DNA of 64,000 bases from NCBI GenBank assembly GCA_002013415.1, contig MAEX01000001.1:124001-188000 (forward strand). The letters are read 5' to 3'. The notes under the pieces were generated by a model. It was not told the DNA's origin. It was given only the letters and a program-made list of their open reading frames with translations, and did not search any database. A program made the position numbers and the translations under genes. The stretch is from Mycobacterium sp. D16Q14 (GTDB taxonomy: Bacteria; Actinomycetota; Actinomycetes; Mycobacteriales; Mycobacteriaceae). Shown piece after piece: positions 21,495 through 29,870 of this stretch; position 1 is the first letter of the stretch; every line of letters begins with the position of its first letter.

Positions 21495-22823
21495 GTGACC
21501 GAGGCCTCAACCATCGATCGAGACGCCGATACACCCGAGCCGATCGCTCCCCCGCTCGTGACACTTCCCAAGCTGGCTCAGGGCATCGCCTTCGTGGCCT
21601 CACGGCGCTGGACCACGAGCCGGCTGGCCAAGAAGTACGGCAAGGTCTACACCATCAACATCCCCAAGTTCGGGTACACGGTCGTCGTGGCCGACCCGGA
21701 TCTCACCCGGCAGGTGTTCACCACCAGTACCGAGATTCTGGGCAACATCCAGCCCAACCTCAGCCAGCAGCTCGGACCCGGATCGGTCTTCGCGTTGGAG
21801 CGCAATGAGCACCGGCACCGCCGTAAGTTGCTCGCACCGAAGTTCCACGGCAAGGCCATGATCCAGTACGAGCAGATCATCGAGGAAGAGACGCTGCGCG
21901 AATGCGCGTCATGGCCCGAGGGTCAGCAGTTCGAAACCATGGAACCGATGATGCGGATCACGCTCAACGCGATTCTGCGCGCTGTCTTCGGCGCCGACGG
22001 AGCCGAGCTCAACGAACTGCGCACACTGATCCCGCCGTGGGTGGTACTGGCCTCTCTGACGACCCGTGTGCCCCAGCCCAAGCGTGACTACGGACGTTTT
22101 AGCCCATGGGGCCGGTTGAAGACCTACCGTGCGCGCTACGACGAAGTGATCGCACTTCTCATCGACAAGGCACTCGCCGCACCGGATTTCGAGGATCGTA
22201 CCGACATCCTCGCCCTGCTGTTGCGTTCCACCTACGACGACGGCACCACCATGTCGCGCAGCGATGTCTCCGACGAGCTACTCACCCTGCTGGCAGCCGG
22301 CCACGAGACCACCGCGACCACCCTGGCGTGGGCTTTCGAACGGATCACCCGGCACCCTCAGGTGCTGTCGCGCCTGGCCCAGGAGGCTCAGACCGAGAGC
22401 GGCGAGTACCGGCAGGCGACAATCCTTGAGGTGCAACGCAGTCGGCCCGTCATCGACTTCGCAGGCCGCCACGTGCTAGCACCCTACGTCGACATCGGGC
22501 CATACCGGATCTCACAGGGCCACTCCCTCGTCGTGAGTATCAACCTCATGCACGATGACCCGGCCGCCTTCCCCCACCCGGAACGCTTCGACCCCGAACG
22601 CTTCACGGACGCCAAGCCCGGCAATTCGTGGGTTCCTTACGGCGGCGGCACCCGGCGCTGCGTCGGGGCAGCCTTCGCCAACATGGAGATGGACATCGTG
22701 CTGCGGACCGTGTTGCGGCACTTCACCATTGAAACCACAACGGCACCCAACGAAAAGTGGCATTCACGCGGGGTCGCCTCGTGCCCAAAGAACAACGGGC
22801 TCATGACGGTGCGGCGGCGCTGA
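21495..22823 (+). CDS. Cytochrome P450
   Basis: Haem monooxygenase of 442 residues. The I-helix oxygen motif is AGHETTATTLAW, the ExxR motif is EVQR in ILEVQRSRPVI, and the haem-binding loop is PYGGGTRRCVGAAFA with the axial cysteine; Tyr replaces the usual Phe at the start of that loop. Sequence character is close to the mycobacterial CYP135/CYP138 group, but I do not assign a subfamily. The start is the GTG at 21495, with GGAGG 5 nt upstream; a GTG 12 nt earlier overlaps that site. It converges with a second P450 gene 30 bp away. Confidence 0.93.
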   Translation: MTEASTIDRDADTPEPIAPPLVTLPKLAQGIAFVASRRWTTSRLAKKYGKVYTINIPKFGYTVVVADPDLTRQVFTTSTEILGNIQPNLSQQLGPGSVFALERNEHRHRRKLLAPKFHGKAMIQYEQIIEEETLRECASWPEGQQFETMEPMMRITLNAILRAVFGADGAELNELRTLIPPWVVLASLTTRVPQPKRDYGRFSPWGRLKTYRARYDEVIALLIDKALAAPDFEDRTDILALLLRSTYDDGTTMSRSDVSDELLTLLAAGHETTATTLAWAFERITRHPQVLSRLAQEAQTESGEYRQATILEVQRSRPVIDFAGRHVLAPYVDIGPYRISQGHSLVVSINLMHDDPAAFPHPERFDPERFTDAKPGNSWVPYGGGTRRCVGAAFANMEMDIVLRTVLRHFTIETTTAPNEKWHSRGVASCPKNNGLMTVRRR

Positions 22824-22853
22824 CACCCTCAGACCAGCCTCCGGCATCACCAG

Positions 22854-24413
22854 TCAGGGGTGCCGTTTACGCAACCGCATGACGATCTTGCCTTCAGGGC
22901 CGCCGGTGAAGGTCACCTCGCGGCGCGGCTTCTGGCCCGGCACCATCTCCAACTCGTATTTCTGAGCCAGCGAAGCGATCCCGATGATGGCTTCCAGGTT
23001 CGCGAACCCCGAGGCGATGCACATGCGCTTGCCCGCACCGAAAGGCATGTGCGCCTTGCGCTGTTCAGGTTGCAGGTTTTCTTTGAGGAATCGTGTCGGA
23101 TCGAACGTCCTGGCGTTCTCCCACACCCGTTCGTTGTGGTGAATGCTGTCGATCAATACGGTGACGGTGGTACCGGCGGGAATCGGATAGGTACCCAACA
23201 CATCGTCGGCCTTCGCGGCGCGCGCCAGACCAAGGATCGGCGGGTACACCCGCATCGCCTCGTTCAACACCGCGGCGGTCCACGGCAGATTATCGATATC
23301 CGCGGCGGTGGGCAAACGCCCGCCGAGCACCCGGTCGACCTCTTCACCGAGCTTGGCACGCGCATCGGGGTTGCGGGACAACAGATACCAGGTCCAGGCG
23401 AGTGCGGCGGCAGTGGTTTCAAAGCCCGCACCCAGGAAGGTCATCAGCTCGTCACGGATCTCGAGATCGGTGTATCTGGCCCCCGTCTCGGGATCTTCGG
23501 CGGCCATCAACAGGGCCAGCAGGTTGTCCTGTCGGGTGATTCGGCCGGCGTGATGATCGGCGATGAGCTGATCGATGGTGTGCTCAACCCAACGCAGGCC
23601 CCTCATGGTGCGCGGCGCGGCCACCGATGCCCCGATACGCAACGCCTTGATGGCCAACCGCGGTGTGTGTGAAGCCAATTCGCCGGGCCCATGGGTGGCG
23701 AGCCTGTCGACGAACCAACGCAGTGGCGGTGCGGCCCCCACGATGTAACCCACGCCGAAGAGCTTCAGCAGGCGCGCGAAGCTGATGCGCATCTTCTCGG
23801 CCATGTCACCGGACAGATCGATACCGAACATCGTCTGCGCGACGATATCCATGGTCAGATAGTTCATCTCGGCGGTGACATCGACCGCCGAACCCCGCGC
23901 ATATAGCTCGTCCCACCGCGCAATGGTGCACGCGCTGGCCGCCCCCATCTGCGGGGCGAACAGGTCCACCTGACGCTTGGCGAAAATCGGCTGCACCAGT
24001 CGGCGATTTCGGTTCCACAGCCCATCGTTGAGACCGGTCACCAACCCTCGACCGAAACCGACTGCCAGCAGGTCATATTCGGCGCTCTTGATGTAGTTGT
24101 CCTGGTTGGCCACCAGCACGTGACGAGCCAGCTCCGGGTTGCGGACAATTACCGTTTTACGCATGGGCGCCCGCGCGACGATGATGTCGTCCTGACCGGG
24201 CAGGTCGGCGAGGTACTCGGAAATGGTGTGCCGGTATGTGGACCAGACCGCGCCGAGGGCGAGGCGCCACGATTTCAGATAGCCGACCTTGGTGTCATGC
24301 CACCGCAGGAAGGTTGGGCCACCCGGGTACAGGTCGTGGTTGATCGGACATTCACCGACCGCCGCGGCGGGAGGCGCGGAAAGGGGTTCTGGCTGCAACG
24401 CTGGAGCCGACAC
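22854..24413 (-). CDS. Cytochrome P450 (second, divergent family)
   Basis: A 519-residue P450, longer than usual by an N-terminal Pro/Ala-rich tail of about 30 residues. It shows the I-helix GAGFETTAAAL, the ExxR in LNEAMRVYPPIL and the haem loop PFGAGKRMCIASGFA. The style (KAHMPFGAGKRMC, EVDRVLGGRLPT) resembles bacterial class I P450s acting on fatty acids or terpenes. It is preceded by a small acidic protein gene (14 bp gap), and a TetR regulator of the FabR/FasR style diverges from that pair, so the two minus-strand genes are probably co-regulated. Confidence 0.93.
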   Translation of the reverse strand: MSAPALQPEPLSAPPAAAVGECPINHDLYPGGPTFLRWHDTKVGYLKSWRLALGAVWSTYRHTISEYLADLPGQDDIIVARAPMRKTVIVRNPELARHVLVANQDNYIKSAEYDLLAVGFGRGLVTGLNDGLWNRNRRLVQPIFAKRQVDLFAPQMGAASACTIARWDELYARGSAVDVTAEMNYLTMDIVAQTMFGIDLSGDMAEKMRISFARLLKLFGVGYIVGAAPPLRWFVDRLATHGPGELASHTPRLAIKALRIGASVAAPRTMRGLRWVEHTIDQLIADHHAGRITRQDNLLALLMAAEDPETGARYTDLEIRDELMTFLGAGFETTAAALAWTWYLLSRNPDARAKLGEEVDRVLGGRLPTAADIDNLPWTAAVLNEAMRVYPPILGLARAAKADDVLGTYPIPAGTTVTVLIDSIHHNERVWENARTFDPTRFLKENLQPEQRKAHMPFGAGKRMCIASGFANLEAIIGIASLAQKYELEMVPGQKPRREVTFTGGPEGKIVMRLRKRHP

Positions 24414-24427
24414 GATTAGACCCTTTC

Positions 24428-24775
24428 CTACTCGGAGGCGCCGTCGCGCGCCTCGTCAACCTCTGGCTCGGAAGTCACCTCTTCCACCACGGCGTCGACC
24501 TCTTCCTCGGCGGTGTCAGCAGCCTCGAGATCGTCATCGGCGGGGTCGACATCGTCATCCTCGGCCAGGTCTTTGGCGTCCCACCGTTCCTGATCAGCGC
24601 GCGCCCGCTTACTGGCCTCCGCGATTTCGAACCCATCGGCCACGACACCGCTCACCTCGCGTGCAACTTCCCCCACCGTCCGCGTGATGATGCGGATGAT
24701 CCGGCCGACACGCGACCCGACGGACTCCACGACTTCCTGGACGACGTTGACGTTGCGCTCAACAGGTCCCACCAT
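24428..24775 (-). CDS. Small acidic protein upstream of the P450
   Basis: A 115-residue protein of unknown function. The N-terminal half is an amphipathic helical region (MVGPVERNVNVVQEVVESVGSR and beyond), and the C-terminal half is very acidic (Asp/Glu/Ala repeats such as AEDDDVDPADDDLEAADTAE). The start is taken at the ATG at 24773-24775 with AAGGGG upstream; the frame is open to 24976 but would run into the TetR gene. Its 14-bp distance to the P450 start implies one transcript. It might be a membrane- or partner-binding accessory, but nothing in the sequence proves this. Confidence 0.65.
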   Translation of the reverse strand: MVGPVERNVNVVQEVVESVGSRVGRIIRIITRTVGEVAREVSGVVADGFEIAEASKRARADQERWDAKDLAEDDDVDPADDDLEAADTAEEEVDAVVEEVTSEPEVDEARDGASE

Positions 24776-24822
24776 GCTGCACTGCCCCTTCGAATTCGGT
24801 GGCCAAATAGTGAACAATCGTG

Positions 24823-24836
24823 CACTGAGATCAGTG
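24823..24836. promoter_or_regulatory. Candidate TetR operator in the divergent P450/TetR region
   Basis: CACTGAGATCAGTG is an inverted repeat with 6-bp arms and a 2-bp centre, located in the 155-bp gap between the acidic protein/P450 pair and the divergent TetR gene. The half-site CACTGAGA recurs at 24920-24927, directly ahead of the tetR ATG. Such an arrangement is usual for a regulator that represses both itself and the opposite genes; this is inference from position and symmetry. Confidence 0.4.
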
Positions 24837-24930
24837 TGCGCAACGTAGATGAACCTGTCAATACCAGACATCAACGCGGTTTCGAACGAAACTGGTCGAT
24901 CGAAAAGAGCACGCCCGTACACTGAGAGGT

Positions 24931-25608
24931 ATGCGCCATAGTCGTGCTGAGAAGAAGTTGCACACCCGGCGCGCATTGCTCGACGGGACCCTGGATCTAC
25001 TCAAGGTGCGTGGCTTCGCGGCCGTGAGTCTGCGCGAGGTGGCCCGATCCGCGGGGTTGGTTCCCACGGCGTTCTATCGGCACTTCGAATCGATGGAGGA
25101 CCTCGGCACGGTCCTGGCCGAGGAGAGCGTTCGTGCGCTTCGTGACACCTTTCGGCAGGCCCGACGCGAGGTAGGCAGTGACAACCCCGCCAAAATTCTC
25201 GGCCTCATGGTCGACCGCGTGAGCGAGCACGCGAACAACTTCCGGTTTCTGGTACGTGAACGTCATGGCGGCTCGCCTCAGGTGCGGCGAGCCATCAACA
25301 ACGAAATGCGCATGCTCACCAACGACCTGGTGGTGGAGCTCGCACGCAATCCCGCGACGAACCATCACACCACCGAAGATCTGGAGATCGCGGCGGACCT
25401 CATCGCGAGCTCCATCCTCAGCACGATCGGCACGCTGGTGGACACCGATCACCCCACCGATGCCGACGCGAACGCCGCCCTGAATCGGGCGCTACGCCAG
25501 TTGGACCTGGTCACCCGCGGGCTGGCACACACCGGCACCATCACGACCGTCATTCCGGAGCAAGCCGAGACTCACCACGAATCCTCTGCCACAACCACAA
25601 GCCCGTGA
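24931..25608 (+). CDS. TetR-family regulator (FabR/FasR-like)
   Basis: A 225-residue one-component regulator. The N-terminal helix-turn-helix reads AVSLREVARSAGLVPTAFYRHFESMEDLG, which is the form seen in FabR/FasR/UfaR-type lipid regulators. The C-terminal ligand domain is followed by a Thr/His/Ser-rich tail. It diverges from the acidic protein/P450 genes with a palindrome between them, pointing to local control. The ATG at 24931 follows GAGAGGT closely. Its last 59 bp overlap the converging VanZ-like gene. Confidence 0.88.
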   Translation: MRHSRAEKKLHTRRALLDGTLDLLKVRGFAAVSLREVARSAGLVPTAFYRHFESMEDLGTVLAEESVRALRDTFRQARREVGSDNPAKILGLMVDRVSEHANNFRFLVRERHGGSPQVRRAINNEMRMLTNDLVVELARNPATNHHTTEDLEIAADLIASSILSTIGTLVDTDHPTDADANAALNRALRQLDLVTRGLAHTGTITTVIPEQAETHHESSATTTSP

Positions 25609-25921
25609 ACAGTCCGACCGCGTCGGCCAGCAGATCCAGCAGGCTCCCGTCGCGGTGCGGAACCCACAGAGCCTGAATCACCTCCGAACACGCGGCGAAG
25701 GTCAGAACCCAAGCCAGCGTGGTTTTCTCCCCGATCCTTGCAAAACGCGAGGACACCGCCAACATCGCGAAGATCAGAACGTGCACCACCTTGTCCGCCC
25801 CCGGTGGACCCGACGGGACGGTGCCACCCGGTGTGAACAGCAAAAGGCAAGCGACTGCAGAGGCTCCCAACAGCGTGAGCCCGCGAAGGCACCAAGACCA
25901 GGACCGAACTATGCGAATCAT
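25550..25921 (-). CDS. VanZ-like membrane protein
   Basis: A 123-residue protein with four hydrophobic segments and the VanZ-family pattern: ADKVVHVLIFAMLA, then EVIQALWVPHRDGSLLDLLADAVGLFTGL, which matches the family's conserved H, Q and D/N positions. Members are linked loosely to glycopeptide tolerance, mostly with no proven role. AGGT lies 5 nt before the ATG at 25919-25921. It converges with and overlaps the end of tetR by 59 bp. Confidence 0.75.
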   Translation of the reverse strand: MIRIVRSWSWCLRGLTLLGASAVACLLLFTPGGTVPSGPPGADKVVHVLIFAMLAVSSRFARIGEKTTLAWVLTFAACSEVIQALWVPHRDGSLLDLLADAVGLFTGLWLWQRIRGESRLAPE

Positions 25922-25998
25922 CGTGACCTATATTGCCGCTTCGGTTCTGGCTGATTCAAAGCGATGCCGCCAAGGGGCATGCTGCGTAGAACGAAGAC

Positions 25999-27216
25999 AT
26001 GACCTCCGCTCCGTCAGTCCTCGACATCCGCGCCCTGCCCGGCACCGAGACCTACCGGAATCTGCTCGCCCAGGTGGCCAAGGGGGCGCGGGATCGCGAC
26101 CTCGCCGACGAGAACCCCTTTGACCAGGTTCGACTGCTCAAGGAGGCAGGGATCGGAAGGCTGCGCATCCCGGTCGAACTCGGCGGTGCGGGTCTTTCTG
26201 TGCGGCAACTCTTTTCCACCATCATCGATCTGGCACAAGCTGACCCCATCGTCGCGCACATCTTCCGCACCCACTTCTGGTTCGTCGAGGAAAGACTGCG
26301 CACGCTATCGGATCCGGTGTCGACCGCCTGGCTGACCAAGGTGAATGAGGGCAACCTCTTCGCCAATGCGTTCAGCGAGAAGGGTGTGTTGACCGTCGGG
26401 AGCTTGGTATTCAACACCCGCCTGCTGCCGGCCGGGCATGGATATCAGTTGACCGGTGAGAAGTTCTACAGCACCGGGACACTGTTCGCGGACTACCTGA
26501 CGGTCACTGCGACCACCGACCGCGACTCGGTGGCATCGGTCATCGTCCCCGGTGACCGTGACGGGGTGCGGCTGGTGGATGACTGGGACGGGTTTGGCCA
26601 GCGTCGCACCGGCACCGGTACGACGATCTTTACTCAGGTGGACGTCGCCGAGGACGAAATCCTTTCCGAGACACCGTATGACGCTGCCCCGGTGCCTACC
26701 ACGCAGTACGCGTCGTTACAGCTGTACATCCTGGCGATAATCGCCGGTGTGCTGCGGTCGGTGGTGGACGACGGTGCGGCGCTGCTGCGCTCCCGGCAAC
26801 GCAATTTCAGCCATGCCCTCACCGAACGTCCGGTCGACGATCCCCTGCTGCAACGCACCCTCGGCGAGCTGAGCGCGACCACCTTCGCGGCCGAGGCCGC
26901 GGTTCTTGCCGCGGCAGATGCCATTGACACCGCCACCGCATCCGTGCGCGACGGAGTCCCCGATGCGCAGCTGGCCGAGGAAGCACAGCTGGCGGTTGCC
27001 AAGGCCAAGGTGCACATCGACGCCGTCGCGCTCGACGCCGCCACCAAGCTGCTGGATTTGGGCGGCGCCAGTGCCTCGAGCCGCAGCCGCAACCTGGACC
27101 GGCATTGGCGCAACATCCGGACCATCAGCCTGCACAATCCGGTGCACTACAAGGCCCGGGTGATCGGCCAGAACCTGCTGCACGGCACGCCGGTTCCCGC
27201 GAACGCCTATTTTTAA
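25999..27216 (+). CDS. Acyl-CoA dehydrogenase-fold flavoprotein (DszC/SfnB-like monooxygenase)
   Basis: A 405-residue protein of the acyl-CoA dehydrogenase superfamily. The C-terminal signature DRHWRNIRTISLHNPVHYKARVIGQ is the form found in DszC, SfnB and related FMNH2-dependent monooxygenases that act on organosulfur or aromatic substrates, instead of a CoA-thioester dehydrogenase. The flavin/substrate region FSEKGVLTVGSL lies near residue 130. A reductase partner is not encoded nearby. It stands alone between vanZ-like and the Rad50-like gene; the substrate is unknown. Confidence 0.82.
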   Translation: MTSAPSVLDIRALPGTETYRNLLAQVAKGARDRDLADENPFDQVRLLKEAGIGRLRIPVELGGAGLSVRQLFSTIIDLAQADPIVAHIFRTHFWFVEERLRTLSDPVSTAWLTKVNEGNLFANAFSEKGVLTVGSLVFNTRLLPAGHGYQLTGEKFYSTGTLFADYLTVTATTDRDSVASVIVPGDRDGVRLVDDWDGFGQRRTGTGTTIFTQVDVAEDEILSETPYDAAPVPTTQYASLQLYILAIIAGVLRSVVDDGAALLRSRQRNFSHALTERPVDDPLLQRTLGELSATTFAAEAAVLAAADAIDTATASVRDGVPDAQLAEEAQLAVAKAKVHIDAVALDAATKLLDLGGASASSRSRNLDRHWRNIRTISLHNPVHYKARVIGQNLLHGTPVPANAYF

Positions 27217-27222
27217 GGGATG

Positions 27223-27240
27223 TCGGCAGGGGTCTGCCGA
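27223..27240. terminator. Short hairpin between converging genes
   Basis: TCGGCAG / CTGCCGA (27223-27229 and 27234-27240) forms a 7-bp stem with a 4-nt loop in the 29-bp gap between the flavoprotein stop (27216) and the Rad50-like stop (27246). No T run is present; the role as a bidirectional terminator is inferred from position. Confidence 0.5.
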
Positions 27241-27245
27241 GTCGC

Positions 27246-29870
27246 TCAGGCCGACAGGCTGATTCGGTGCGCCCCGGAGACCGCGTCATAACGGTCGGGA
27301 CTGCACGTCAGCACGATCACCTGCGCCTCGGTACCCACCGCGCCGAACACCTCACCCATGCGCTCCAGTCTGTCGCTGTCGGTGAAGCCCAGTGCGTCGT
27401 CGATGATCACGGGTACAGCGTCCTGCGGCGCCACCAACGCGGCACTTGCCAGCCGTGCGACGATGCCCAGCTGTTCCTTAGCACCGCCCGATAGCGACTC
27501 GTAGGGAACAGTCCGGCCCTCCAGCGTCCGGCTGCGGATGCTCAGATCGCTGTCGACATCCACTTCAAAGGTCGGGCCGAAGATCATGCGACCCAACCGC
27601 TCCAGTTCCGCGCGGAACGGGTCGACATAACGCAACCTCATGCCGTCCCGGTGCCGCAACATCACCGATCGCAGCGTGTCGACGGCACGGGCCTTGGCGC
27701 CTATCCGCGTGAATTCCGTTGCCGCATATTCCCGTTCAGAGGCAGCGGCATCCAGTTGATCCTTGCGGCCCTGCCTGCCAAATACCTCCACCCGCACCGC
27801 GATGTCGCGCAGCCGATGCCGCAGCGACTCGTGCTGCTGATCCAGCCCCTGCGCCCGTACGGAGAATTCAGCCAGCTCGGCGCGCACCCGGTCGGCTTCC
27901 AGCGCGGCCAGCTGATTCACGAGATCGGTGACGCGGCGCGCGGTCAGGTCGGCCGCTTGGACCGCCTGCTCGTGGCGCTCGGCCAGCAGATCGTCGGATG
28001 CCGACGCCCGCACCTGGGCAAGACGCTGCTCGGCAGCGGTCAGCTCTTCGGCGCGCGCGGCTTGCTTTTCCCGCAATACCGTTGCCTCGGTGGACTTCTC
28101 GACGAGCCGTTGAGCAGCCACCTGGACGGCCTGGCGATGCGTGGCCTCTTCGGCCTGTAGCCGTTCGACCACGGTCACCAACCGGGCGACCTCGGCGCGC
28201 GCCTGCGCCGGATCGATCGCATCCCATAAGCCGGTGGCCTCCGGCGCGAGCACGCGCAATCGGCTGAGCTTCTCACGCAACGTGTCAAGGTTCTCCGAAC
28301 CCATCAGCCCGTCGAGTAACGCCGTTAACCGGTCCCGTTCGGCATGGAGTTCGGTACGCCGTTCATACTGCTTCTGCGCCTGCCCGATATCGGCAGCACC
28401 AACGGTGGCCAGTGCGGCGGCGAGCGCCGCGCGGGCGGCGTCGAGGTTGCCACGCAGTTGAGCCGCGTTGGCCCCCGGAATGATTCGGGTGACTGCCACG
28501 CCGGGAGCGGTGATCTCGATGGTGTCGGTGGCCGCACTCGCCCACTGCTCTCCGGCCTCGACCCGCCGCTGCTCGCCGTTGACAGTGATGTCGACATCGG
28601 CGAGTGCCCTGACCTCCACCTGCGCCGAAGCCGTGTCCAGAGCCACCTCTGCCATACCGACGGCGCGCGCGGCGGACTCGATCGCCCCGAGCGACTGCGC
28701 GGTGATAACCAATGCCGAGAGCTCCGCGCCGACCGAGGTCAACTGGCGGGTAGTGAGGTCGATACGGGATACCCTGGCCGCCAACCCGTCCACCTCCTCC
28801 CGGGCGAGCGCGCGGTCCAAAGTGTCTCGGGCCGTCTCCAACTGAGCGCGAGTTCCGTCTATCGCTTGCGTCGCTTGGGTCGCGGCGGCCTCGGCGGCCT
28901 CGGACAGCTGCTGTGCCGTTTCGTGCGCCTCCTTCGCGGCCGATGCCTGCTCTGCGAGCCCGGCGATCAACGCCCGGCGCGCTTGAATATCGGCAACCAG
29001 CTGCGCCCGCTCGTCGCGTTTCGTCTGTGCCGCAACCACTGCGGCCTGCGCTGCCTCCGCGACCACCGTCGCGTTATCGCGCTGCTGCAGTAACATCGAA
29101 ACAGCTTGGGAGGCTTGCTCTAACGGAGCCAGGCGGCGACTCACCTCGGCACGATCGGCGATGACGGTCGCCAGATCCCGGGTCAGCTCGTCATGCTCGC
29201 GGACCTGCTGATCGACCTCGGTCACCGCGGCGTTGGCGACGGCCAGGGCGTCCTCGGCGGCCGTCAGTCGCGCACCAGCCTTGGCCCACTCGCCGGTAGG
29301 GCGCCCGGTCGCGGTGAAGTACAGTGCGTATTCCGCATCGATCCGCTCCACCAGATCAGGCTCGCTACCCGAAAGCGCAACCGACTGCCCGGCAGCCAGA
29401 TCCAGCGCACGCGTGAGCGCATCGCTCGAGGACAGGTCGAGCACGCCCGCACCCGCCGACTGCAGGACACGTTGTGCCTTCCACAAATTCATGTCGATGG
29501 ACTGATCCAGCATGTCCAGCACCCGCTGATGCGCTTCATCGCCAGAGAGCTGTTCGCGGCGCGGCTCGATGACCGTCAGGTGTGTCTCGGCGCGCTTGTG
29601 GAAACGCTTGCGGTACACGAATCTAAAAGCTCCACAGCTGATTTCAGCCTCGATCTCAGAGCCAACATCAGCAAAAGTCGGCTTGACCTGCTTGACATCC
29701 TTTTTGGTGGAGCGGTCTTTGGATTCGATCAGCAGGTCGAGCGCCTCGATCATGGACGTCTTGCCAATCTCGTTCGCCCCGCTGACCACCACAACCCCGC
29801 GATCAGGAAAGGTGATGTCGCGATGGGCGATTCCGCGATAGTTGGTCACCGACAGGCGGTGCAGCTTCAC
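27246..29870 (-). CDS. Rad50/SbcC-like SMC ATPase (Rv1278 type)
   Basis: An 874-residue ABC-type ATPase with split head and long coiled coil. The N-terminal Walker A is GANEIGKTSMIEAL (near residue 34), the signature is SLSGGAKEQLGIVARL (near 790) and the Walker B is VIIDDALGFTD (near 820). Coiled coils occupy about 190-420 and 480-740. Their junction lacks the CxxC zinc hook of Rad50/SbcC; instead there is a beta-rich insert (about 423-467, with ITVNGEQRRVEAGEQW). The stop-start overlap with the nuclease gene is 4 bp. It probably forms a DNA end-processing or repair complex with that partner (inference). Confidence 0.88.
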   Translation of the reverse strand: MKLHRLSVTNYRGIAHRDITFPDRGVVVVSGANEIGKTSMIEALDLLIESKDRSTKKDVKQVKPTFADVGSEIEAEISCGAFRFVYRKRFHKRAETHLTVIEPRREQLSGDEAHQRVLDMLDQSIDMNLWKAQRVLQSAGAGVLDLSSSDALTRALDLAAGQSVALSGSEPDLVERIDAEYALYFTATGRPTGEWAKAGARLTAAEDALAVANAAVTEVDQQVREHDELTRDLATVIADRAEVSRRLAPLEQASQAVSMLLQQRDNATVVAEAAQAAVVAAQTKRDERAQLVADIQARRALIAGLAEQASAAKEAHETAQQLSEAAEAAATQATQAIDGTRAQLETARDTLDRALAREEVDGLAARVSRIDLTTRQLTSVGAELSALVITAQSLGAIESAARAVGMAEVALDTASAQVEVRALADVDITVNGEQRRVEAGEQWASAATDTIEITAPGVAVTRIIPGANAAQLRGNLDAARAALAAALATVGAADIGQAQKQYERRTELHAERDRLTALLDGLMGSENLDTLREKLSRLRVLAPEATGLWDAIDPAQARAEVARLVTVVERLQAEEATHRQAVQVAAQRLVEKSTEATVLREKQAARAEELTAAEQRLAQVRASASDDLLAERHEQAVQAADLTARRVTDLVNQLAALEADRVRAELAEFSVRAQGLDQQHESLRHRLRDIAVRVEVFGRQGRKDQLDAAASEREYAATEFTRIGAKARAVDTLRSVMLRHRDGMRLRYVDPFRAELERLGRMIFGPTFEVDVDSDLSIRSRTLEGRTVPYESLSGGAKEQLGIVARLASAALVAPQDAVPVIIDDALGFTDSDRLERMGEVFGAVGTEAQVIVLTCSPDRYDAVSGAHRISLSA

